10,034 nt of DNA from CAZQEZ01 sp964592475 (GTDB lineage Bacteria; Bacteroidota; Bacteroidia; Cytophagales; Cyclobacteriaceae), in NCBI GenBank assembly GCA_964592475.1, contig CAZQEZ010000144.1, positions 1-10,034 of the forward strand. The letters run 5' to 3'. The stretch's first letter is position 1, and the number at the start of each line of letters is the position of its first letter. Positions 1 to 6,256 of this stretch are shown here, in pieces. The notes below the pieces were generated by a model, which saw only the letters and a program-made list of their open reading frames with translations, was not told where the DNA came from and did no database searches. Position numbers and translations under genes: made by a program.

Positions 1-2
1 CG

Positions 3-794
3 GCCCTGGAACGCATGAAATTAGGAGCAGCCTTCTTTTTGACTGTCCCCGGCCCGAAAATGATTTGGCAGTTTCAGGAATTGGGCTATGATTTTTCTAT
101 CAATTCTTGTCCTAATGGCACTATTAGTAATGATTGCCGCACCGCCGCCAAACCTGTGCGTTGGGATTATTATGAAGATGAAGAACGTTTAAAGCTATTT
201 CATGTGCATGCTACCCTGGCTAAATTAAAAACAGAATGGCCGGTATTTGAAAATGGCGCATTTACCTGGAAACCCGACGGTGCCATCAAATGGATTAAGC
301 TTACCAGTAATGACGAAGCCATATATGCAGTGGGCAATTTTGGGGTAACTAAGTCAACGGTTACACTTGATTTTCCCCGTACCGGCATCTGGTTCGACTT
401 GTTTTCCGGAGAAGAAGTTGATACCGAACAAGATCAATTCGAACTCGCTCCAGGCCAGTTCCACATATTCACCAGTAAAAAAGTAGAAGACGTGCCTGCC
501 GACCTGGTGCCATGGCAACCGCCGGTGCTTACTTCTACAGAAGATGAACTGCAGGGAAATACTTTTATATATCCCAATCCTTCTACCGGAATTCTCAACA
601 TTACCATGCCGGAGGATAAAGTTCTGACCGGATTACGAGTGATGGATCTTACCGGTAAAGGACAAACTTTCACTTTCGAAAATCAATATAAAACCAGCTA
701 TAGCTTTGATATGGCTGCTTACGAGCCGGGCATGTACATCATTGAAATCATCAGTGGCAATGATAAAATTGTGAAAAAGGTGATAAGGCAGTAA
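3..794 (+). CDS. GH13 alpha-amylase, C-terminal part, with T9SS sorting domain (5' end outside window)
   Basis: The reading frame is open to the left edge, so this is the 3' end of a larger gene; the ATG at 15 is internal. The first residues carry a PGPKMIWQFQELGYD stretch, typical of the last beta-strand region of a GH13 barrel just after the catalytic NHD motif, so the catalytic residues lie upstream. A C-terminal beta-sandwich follows (about 250-480). From about 558 there is a type A T9SS sorting domain: FIYPNPSTG at its start, then a VMDLTGKG strand, a GMYIIEI strand and the terminal KKVIRQ. In this family such a tail directs export through the T9SS to the surface or medium, so the inferred role is extracellular cleavage of starch alpha-1,4 bonds. 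The stop overlaps the next start by one base (TAATG), which suggests translational coupling within a starch operon. Confidence 0.9.
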   Translation, partial: ALERMKLGAAFFLTVPGPKMIWQFQELGYDFSINSCPNGTISNDCRTAAKPVRWDYYEDEERLKLFHVHATLAKLKTEWPVFENGAFTWKPDGAIKWIKLTSNDEAIYAVGNFGVTKSTVTLDFPRTGIWFDLFSGEEVDTEQDQFELAPGQFHIFTSKKVEDVPADLVPWQPPVLTSTEDELQGNTFIYPNPSTGILNITMPEDKVLTGLRVMDLTGKGQTFTFENQYKTSYSFDMAAYEPGMYIIEIISGNDKIVKKVIRQ

Positions 795-2626
795 TGAAAC
801 TAAATCTGAAACATATTGCCGCTGTATTGTTTGCTATTACTTGCATGTTTGGCTGTAAAAATGAAGATATGGAAGTAGATAATTTGGAACAATACATTCA
901 CAAAGCGGATAATGAAAATGACAAGCTGGTAATTTACCAGGTTTTCACCCGCTTATTTGGCAATACCAATACTACCAACAAAAAACATGGCTCCCTGGCG
1001 GAAAACGGCGTGGGCAAATTCAACGATTTCAGCGACCTGGCTTTGTCAGAAATCAAGAATACGGGCTTCACTCATATCTGGTATACCGGGGTGATCGAGC
1101 ATGCTACCATGACTGATTACAGCCAATACGGCATAAAAAAAGACAATCCCGAAGTGGTAAAGGGCAGGGCAGGCTCGCCCTACGCCATCAAAGACTATTA
1201 CGATGTTAATCCTGATTTGGCTGAATATGTGGACAATCGCATGCGTGAATTCGAATCGCTGGTTGCCCGTACCCACGACAATGGCTTGAAAGTGATCATC
1301 GACTTTGTACCAAATCACGTGGCCAGAGAGTATCATTCCGATGCCAAACCGGATTCGGTAGTTGATTTAGGTGCCAATGATGATGTGAATAAAGCTTTCG
1401 ATCCCAACAATAATTTTTATTACCTTCCAGGTCAACAACTCAAAGTGCCGGCTGGCTACGATCCCTTTGGTGATGGTCAGCCGGTGACTAATGAAAATCA
1501 GACCTACCGGGAAAGCCCGGCCAAGGCTACCGGCAATGATGTGTTTTCAGCCGAACCTTCCATTCACGATTGGTACGAAACGGTAAAGCTGAATTACGGT
1601 ATAGATTACCAGAACAGCAATCAAACTAATTTTGAGCCCATTCCCGATACCTGGCACAAAATGAAAGATATTTTATTGTACTGGAGTGCCAAAGGGGTAG
1701 ATGGTTTTCGTTGTGATATGGCCCAAATGGTGCCGGTGGAGTTTTGGCAATGGGTAATACAGGCAGTAAAAGAGCAGCATCCTGATCTGGTGTTCGTGGC
1801 CGAAATTTATGATCCTTCGCTTTACCAGGATTACGTGCAGAAAGGAAAGTTTGACTACCTGTACGACAAGGTGCAGATGTATGACACCCTGCGTCACCTG
1901 GTGGAAGGGAAAACAGATAGCACGACCCATATTAGCAAAGTAGTTGCAGACCTTCGCGGGCAGCATGAATACATGTTGCGCTTTCTGGAGAACCACGATG
2001 AGCAGCGCATAGCCTCGGCAGATTTTGCCGGAAACCCCTGGAAAGCGGTACCGGCCATGGTGCTAAGCGCTACCTTGCATGGCGGCCCGGTGATGGTTTA
2101 CTTCGGACAGGAGGTAGGTGAGCCGGGCAAAGGAGCCGAAGGCTTTGGTGGTGAAGATGGTCGTACCACCATATTTGACTACTGGGGTGTACCCGAGCAT
2201 CAGAAGTGGGTGAATGAAGGGCGCTTTGACGGAGGTCTGCTGAGCGATGAGCAAAAACAGTTAAGGCAGTTTTATGTGGATTTACTCAACTTCTCCAGGG
2301 AAAGCAGTGCCATTGTCAAAGGAAATATGCTCGACCTCAACCAGTTGAACCTGGATTTGGGCAACCAAAATTTAACAAAAACCTACAGCTTCCTGCGCTA
2401 CCATGAAGATGAGGTACTTTTGATCACTACCAATTTTTCAGGTGAGGAACAAGCGATAGAATTATGGCTACCGCGGGAAGTGAAAGAGGAAGTAGGGATA
2501 TCGGGAGAAGCAAAGCTAATTAACCCTTTAGGTGGGGAAGAAGAAAATTTGGAATTTGATTCCCCAATAAATATACAGTTACAGGGCTATGGTTTTAAAA
2601 TTTATAAAGTGGAGGGGCAAAAATAA
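794..2626 (+). CDS. GH13 alpha-amylase family lipoprotein
   Basis: 610 residues. The N-terminus is a lipoprotein signal peptide with lipobox MFGC (Cys21), followed by KNEDMEVDN. Acidic residues just after the Cys resemble the export signal that sends Bacteroidota lipoproteins to the outer surface, so surface exposure is likely but inferred. All four GH13 regions are visible: region I DFVPNH (D170-H175), region II GFRCD with the nucleophile D308, region III VAEIYD with acid/base E337, and region IV ENHD with D402. A long stretch between regions I and II (about 176-290) would hold domain B, and a C-terminal beta domain covers about 510-610. The enzyme should hydrolyse or rearrange alpha-glucans; product specificity cannot be read from the sequence. 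It begins on the TAATG overlap with the T9SS amylase and precedes a second GH13 lipoprotein, as in SusG-type starch systems. Confidence 0.92.
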   Translation: MKLNLKHIAAVLFAITCMFGCKNEDMEVDNLEQYIHKADNENDKLVIYQVFTRLFGNTNTTNKKHGSLAENGVGKFNDFSDLALSEIKNTGFTHIWYTGVIEHATMTDYSQYGIKKDNPEVVKGRAGSPYAIKDYYDVNPDLAEYVDNRMREFESLVARTHDNGLKVIIDFVPNHVAREYHSDAKPDSVVDLGANDDVNKAFDPNNNFYYLPGQQLKVPAGYDPFGDGQPVTNENQTYRESPAKATGNDVFSAEPSIHDWYETVKLNYGIDYQNSNQTNFEPIPDTWHKMKDILLYWSAKGVDGFRCDMAQMVPVEFWQWVIQAVKEQHPDLVFVAEIYDPSLYQDYVQKGKFDYLYDKVQMYDTLRHLVEGKTDSTTHISKVVADLRGQHEYMLRFLENHDEQRIASADFAGNPWKAVPAMVLSATLHGGPVMVYFGQEVGEPGKGAEGFGGEDGRTTIFDYWGVPEHQKWVNEGRFDGGLLSDEQKQLRQFYVDLLNFSRESSAIVKGNMLDLNQLNLDLGNQNLTKTYSFLRYHEDEVLLITTNFSGEEQAIELWLPREVKEEVGISGEAKLINPLGGEEENLEFDSPINIQLQGYGFKIYKVEGQK

Positions 2627-2691
2627 ATTGCAGAGGTATTTATAAGTAAATTTTTAAAAAAGTATGATAAAATATTATTTATAAACTTTTG

Positions 2692-2721
2692 TCCTTTGCG
2701 ACGTTGCGTCTTAGCGTGAAA
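2692..2721 (+). repeat. Short degenerate tandem TTGCG-type intergenic repeat
   Basis: Inside the 125-bp gap between the two GH13 lipoprotein genes, three short related units follow one another: TTTGCGAC, TTGCGTC and TTAGCGTGA. The surroundings are very AT-rich, so this GC-containing block stands out. From memory, similar TTTGCG/TTAGCGTGA strings recur between genes in Bacteroidota genomes, but that cannot be tested here. No convincing promoter or terminator is visible in the rest of the gap. Confidence 0.35.
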
Positions 2722-2751
2722 TAAACAACAACACAAAATCAATTAAATAAC

Positions 2752-4287
2752 ATGAGAAATATTGCAATTTTTATACTGGCGATCTTTGTCTTGTTTGCCT
2801 GCAAGACAGAAGAGAAACAACAGGAGGTGGCAGAGTGGCCGCATGCTGTTACTTATGAAATATTCGTACAATCATTTAATGATAGCGATGGTGATGGCAT
2901 TGGTGATATCAATGGCATGACAGCCAAACTGGATTACCTGGAAGATTTAGGAGTAAAAGGTGTATGGTTGATGCCTATCAACCCTTCGCCCAGTTATCAC
3001 AAGTACGATGTTACCGACTATCGTGACATTCACCCGGATTACGGCACTTTGGATGATTTTAAAAATTTTGTTAAAAAAGCTCATGAAAAAGGAATTCACG
3101 TGGTGATTGACCTGGTGATTAATCACAGCTCCAGCTTACACCCCTGGTTCCTTGAATCTAAAAAAGGACCGGATAACCCCTACCGCGATTATTATGTGTG
3201 GAAAACAGAAGAAGAAATTGAAAACCTGGATCCGGTAGAGAAAGGTCCTGATTCTGACAACCCCATTCACTGGCACGAAAATGAAGGCGATGACTACCGC
3301 TACTATGGCTACTTCATTGGTGGCATGCCCGATCTCAATTTTCACAATCCTAAAGTAAAAGAAGAGGTTTATGACATTGGCCGCTTCTGGCTGGAAGAAG
3401 TAGGCGTAGATGGTTTCCGTTTAGATGCCGCCCGTCACATTTTTGATGAAAATGCGGAGGACAACCACGAGTTTTGGGTAGAGTTTCGTCAGGAAATGGA
3501 AAAAGCGAAGCCAGATGTGTATCTGGTAGGAGAGGTATGGAGCGATGTAAAATCAGTAGCCCCTTACCTGAAGGGAATTCCTGCCTTATTCAATTTTGAT
3601 ATGGGCATGAAAATATTGGAAGTAGTGAATACACAAAAGGAATCAGGATTGCCGGAGTTTCATCAATACATCCGGAATTATTACGATTCGGTGAATAATG
3701 AGTTCATTGATGCCACCTTTATTACCAATCACGACCAGAACAGGGGATTGAGTGAATTTGGTGGTGACATCAACAAGGGCAAACTGGCAGCCTCCATTCT
3801 GATGACCTTGCCCGGTTCGCCTTATTTGTATTACGGGGAAGAAATAGGCATGCTGGGACAAAAACCGGATGAGCAGATTCGCGAACCTTATTTATGGGCC
3901 AAAATAGAACAGGACAGCGGTCGCCCAAACTGGGAAACCCCGGTGTATAGTACTGACGAAACCGTGGTGCCATTGGCTGGCCAGCAGGACAATCCTGCAT
4001 CTTTATACAGGCATTATAAGCAACTGATCAACTTTCGCAATACCTCGGCACCGCTAACCTACGGTGACATAGTGTCTACCGGAATGAAAGTGGACGGACT
4101 CACCTCTTGGTACCGGGTACACGAAAGCGATACCCTGCTGGTGATGCACAACCTAACCGGTAGTGAACTGATGGTTGAAAATGCTGAACTTTCAACATAC
4201 AAAGAAGAAATGGCCATCAATGGAATGGTAAAATTGGAGAATCAAGCCATTACTATGGCTCCTTACACAAGTGTAGTGTTAAAATAA
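2752..4287 (+). CDS. GH13 lipoprotein, GH13_36-like alpha-amylase/alpha-glucosidase
   Basis: 511 residues. A short signal peptide ends in lipobox LFAC (Cys17), followed by KTEEKQQE, which is again charged. The sequence enters the barrel almost at once (WPHAVTYEIFVQSF). It then shows a DSDGDGIGD loop, the calcium-binding loop of oligo-1,6-glucosidase-like GH13 enzymes. Conserved regions are I DLVINH (D120), II GFRLDAAR (nucleophile D225), III VGEVW (acid/base E261) and IV TNHDQNR (D328). Region V reads MPDLN (residues 192-196). This is the signature of the intermediate GH13_36 group, between QPDLN of oligo-1,6-glucosidases and MPKLN of neopullulanases. Expected activity is on malto-oligosaccharides, with possible mixed alpha-1,4/alpha-1,6 or transfer activity. 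It lies 13 bp before the MFS permease, so the two are probably co-transcribed and supply and import short sugars. Exact substrate and membrane face are not determined. Confidence 0.92.
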   Translation: MRNIAIFILAIFVLFACKTEEKQQEVAEWPHAVTYEIFVQSFNDSDGDGIGDINGMTAKLDYLEDLGVKGVWLMPINPSPSYHKYDVTDYRDIHPDYGTLDDFKNFVKKAHEKGIHVVIDLVINHSSSLHPWFLESKKGPDNPYRDYYVWKTEEEIENLDPVEKGPDSDNPIHWHENEGDDYRYYGYFIGGMPDLNFHNPKVKEEVYDIGRFWLEEVGVDGFRLDAARHIFDENAEDNHEFWVEFRQEMEKAKPDVYLVGEVWSDVKSVAPYLKGIPALFNFDMGMKILEVVNTQKESGLPEFHQYIRNYYDSVNNEFIDATFITNHDQNRGLSEFGGDINKGKLAASILMTLPGSPYLYYGEEIGMLGQKPDEQIREPYLWAKIEQDSGRPNWETPVYSTDETVVPLAGQQDNPASLYRHYKQLINFRNTSAPLTYGDIVSTGMKVDGLTSWYRVHESDTLLVMHNLTGSELMVENAELSTYKEEMAINGMVKLENQAITMAPYTSVVLK

Positions 4288-4300
4288 TAATAAACAGCCG

Positions 4301-5821
4301 ATGAAACCCAAATTATCAATCGCCCAAATATGGAACATGAGCTTCGGCTTCCTGGGCATCCAGTTTGGCTTTGCTTTGCAGAATGCCAATGTAAGCCGGA
4401 TTTTCGAGCAACTGGGCGCCGACATTGAAGATATTCCGATACTATGGGTAGCCGCACCTCTTACCGGCTTAATAATTCAACCCATCGTGGGTTACCTGAG
4501 CGACAAAACATGGACCGGGCTGGGACGCAGGCGGCCTTACTTCCTGGTAGGGGCCATCATGGCTTCCCTGGCTTTGTTCATCATGCCCAATTCTCCGGTG
4601 CTATGGGTGGCTGCCGGAATGCTCTGGATCATGGATGCTTCTATCAATATTTCCATGGAGCCTTTCAGGGCTTTCGTGGGAGATAACCTGCCCGATAGTC
4701 AGCGTACAACAGGATTTGCCATGCAAAGTTTTTTCATAGGTACCGGCGCGGTAATAGCTTCAGCGCTTCCGTACATGATGACCAACTGGTTTGGTATTGA
4801 CAATACTGCCATAGAAGGAGCAATTCCGTCTTCAGTAAAATGGTCATTTTATTTGGGAGGTGCCATTTTCTTCCTGGCAGTACTCTATACAGTCCTTACC
4901 AGTAAGGAATATTCACCTGAGCAGCTCAAATCATTTGAACAGGATTTGGATTCTGAAAAAGAACCCGAGGTAGTGTATAAAAAATCAATAAATTATCTTA
5001 AACACGGTTTGATATGGTTTTTTATTGGTGCTGTGGCTGCTTTTCTGGTATTTCAATATGAACTTAAAAAGGAATTATACATCCTGGGATTTGGTGCTTT
5101 GGGTTTCGGTATGATTTTATTAATCGTGCATTTAATCCAAAAAAATAAAAATACAGATAACGGACTTTATGAGGTGATGGAAGACCTTTTTCATATGCCA
5201 AAAACCATGGCTCAGCTGGCAGTGGTGCAGTTTTTCAGTTGGTTTGCTTTATTCTCCCTCTGGATATACAGCACGGCGGCTGTTACCAGCCATATCTATC
5301 ATACATCTGACACCACGACGAAAATATACAATGAAGGCGCTGACTGGGTAGGAGTTTTATTCGCGGTTTACAATGGAGCGGCCGCCTTGTTGGCATTTGT
5401 ATTGCCGGTGATAGCCAGGGCTACCAGCCGAAAAACCACCCATATGATAGCTCTGATGGTTGGCGGGGTTTCCTTTGCTTCTATTTATTTCTTTAGCAAT
5501 CCCGATTTACTATGGATTCCTATGATTGGCATTGGCCTGGCCTGGGCCAGTATATTATCTATGCCCTATGCAATACTCACCGGTGCATTACCATCACATA
5601 AGATGGGGGTTTACATGGGAATTTTTAATTTCTTTATAGTAATTCCGCAGATAATAGCAGCCAGCTTGTGGGGTTTTATTATCACAACTTTCTTTGATAG
5701 TCAGCCCATTTGGGCCTTGGTTTCCGGGGGTGTCTCCCTGGTGGTTGCCGGATTGGCAGTCATGTTGGTAGAAGACAAAGGAGAAGAAATAAGAGAAAAG
5801 CAGCAGGAAAAAGTGGCATAA
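4301..5821 (+). CDS. MFS sugar permease, maltose/malto-oligosaccharide type (GPH/SLC45-like)
   Basis: 506 residues, strongly hydrophobic. The N-terminal half carries GYLSDKTWTGLGRRRPYF (residues 64-81), the MFS loop 2-3 motif in the form found in GPH/SLC45 sucrose and maltose transporters. EPFRAFVGDNLP (120-131) also fits this family. The middle loop is long: a charged stretch at about 201-230, then two extra hydrophobic segments (about 236-252 and 258-279) before the second half resumes near 300. This suggests 14 rather than 12 membrane helices. The likely role is cation-coupled uptake of maltose or short malto-oligosaccharides across the inner membrane. The position 13 bp after a GH13 lipoprotein supports this and makes it the final step of the starch pathway here. 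The KEGG-style name would be malY/malT, but I do not assign it. No Shine-Dalgarno motif is seen; the start is chosen from the KPKLSIAQIWNMSFG beginning typical of the family. Confidence 0.88.
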   Translation: MKPKLSIAQIWNMSFGFLGIQFGFALQNANVSRIFEQLGADIEDIPILWVAAPLTGLIIQPIVGYLSDKTWTGLGRRRPYFLVGAIMASLALFIMPNSPVLWVAAGMLWIMDASINISMEPFRAFVGDNLPDSQRTTGFAMQSFFIGTGAVIASALPYMMTNWFGIDNTAIEGAIPSSVKWSFYLGGAIFFLAVLYTVLTSKEYSPEQLKSFEQDLDSEKEPEVVYKKSINYLKHGLIWFFIGAVAAFLVFQYELKKELYILGFGALGFGMILLIVHLIQKNKNTDNGLYEVMEDLFHMPKTMAQLAVVQFFSWFALFSLWIYSTAAVTSHIYHTSDTTTKIYNEGADWVGVLFAVYNGAAALLAFVLPVIARATSRKTTHMIALMVGGVSFASIYFFSNPDLLWIPMIGIGLAWASILSMPYAILTGALPSHKMGVYMGIFNFFIVIPQIIAASLWGFIITTFFDSQPIWALVSGGVSLVVAGLAVMLVEDKGEEIREKQQEKVA

Positions 5822-5949
5822 CGGTAGTCGTCGGCGATTCAGGAATAAATTATAATACAGATGGAGTTGGAGCCTCGATTTCACCTTGGTTATTAGGTGG
5901 TTCAAGAACTTTTGAAAATTTAAAAGTTATACCTTTAAATATAAAATAG
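5822..5949 (+). pseudogene. Orphan C-terminal tip of a displaced protein, probably an RHS/toxin tip
   Basis: Starting right after the MFS stop codon, one frame reads ITVVVGDSGINYNTDGVGAS and continues through SPWLLGG to the end KVIPLNIK, stopping at 5947-5949. This looks like genuine protein: mixed polar and hydrophobic residues with a GxGxSISPWLLGG pattern. It has no start codon of its own. The only upstream ATG in frame (5710) lies inside the MFS gene and gives implausible Arg/Gly-rich sequence, so this is a 3' fragment of a lost gene. The next ORF begins on its stop (TAGTG), the coupling expected of a toxin tip and its immunity gene. It does not resemble the tip of the RHS gene downstream. 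Toxin identity is inferred from context only. Confidence 0.5.
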
Positions 5950-6200
5950 TGTTAAGTTTATTTCAAGTCTCCATTTTGCAAATTTTTATTATAGTATTAA
6001 TTTTATTGTTAATTTTTATTTTAGCTAAAGCATATTATCATTTTAAGTATTTAAAAATTATTTATCCAGAAAAGTTTAGTGATTATGGAAATTTTTTCGA
6101 CTTATTTAATTGTAATGAATTTTACAATGAATACAGGTTTCTATTGATTTTACCTTTTTTTAAAAAAGAATCAGTTTTTAGTAGATCAATGGAAATATAA
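5949..6200 (+). CDS. Small membrane protein, possible orphan immunity protein (probably truncated)
   Basis: 83 residues from a GTG start that overlaps the preceding stop (TAGTG). A strong hydrophobic helix lies near the N-terminus (about residues 9-28, QILQ-like start then IIVLILLLIFILA). It is followed by an aromatic-rich region with YYHFKYLKIIYPEKFSDYG and EFYNEYRFLLILPFF. I do not recognise the family. Base composition is very AT-rich, unlike the sugar genes to the left. Coupling to an orphan protein tip, small size and membrane location fit an immunity protein of a polymorphic toxin, but this is inference. The TAA at 6198-6200 may be premature, because the same frame continues as hydrophobic protein-like sequence beyond it. 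Confidence 0.5.
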   Translation: MLSLFQVSILQIFIIVLILLLIFILAKAYYHFKYLKIIYPEKFSDYGNFFDLFNCNEFYNEYRFLLILPFFKKESVFSRSMEI

Positions 6201-6256
6201 AAAATTGAAAAGAAAATCAAACTTTTTCAAATATTAACATTTATATCTGTTTTTGT
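6201..6256 (+). pseudogene. In-frame continuation of the small membrane protein beyond a TAA stop
   Basis: Reading on past the TAA in the same frame gives KIEKKIKLFQILTFISVFV, a basic segment followed by a hydrophobic helix. Sequence related to the RHS gene then takes over in another frame. This looks like the rest of the small membrane protein, cut off first by a nonsense codon and then by a recombination join near 6255-6270. Confidence 0.4.

Noticed and set aside
1046..1996. Minus-strand ORFs of about 96 and 107 residues within the first GH13 lipoprotein gene
   Set aside because: They are antisense to conserved GH13 catalytic regions and show no domain; they are shadows.
2670..2700. Bacteroidota-type promoter (TAnnTTTG) upstream of the second GH13 lipoprotein
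   Set aside because: ATAAACTTTTG only loosely resembles the -7 motif, the spacing is wrong and no clear -33 TTG is placed properly, so no promoter is called.
4444..4686. 80-residue + strand ORF inside the MFS gene
   Set aside because: It is an alternative frame of conserved MFS helices, with no independent features.
5710..5949. 79-residue + strand ORF overlapping the end of the MFS gene
   Set aside because: Its first half is the MFS gene read in another frame (Arg/Gly-rich, implausible). Only the part after 5822 looks like protein, so it is annotated as an orphan 3' fragment.
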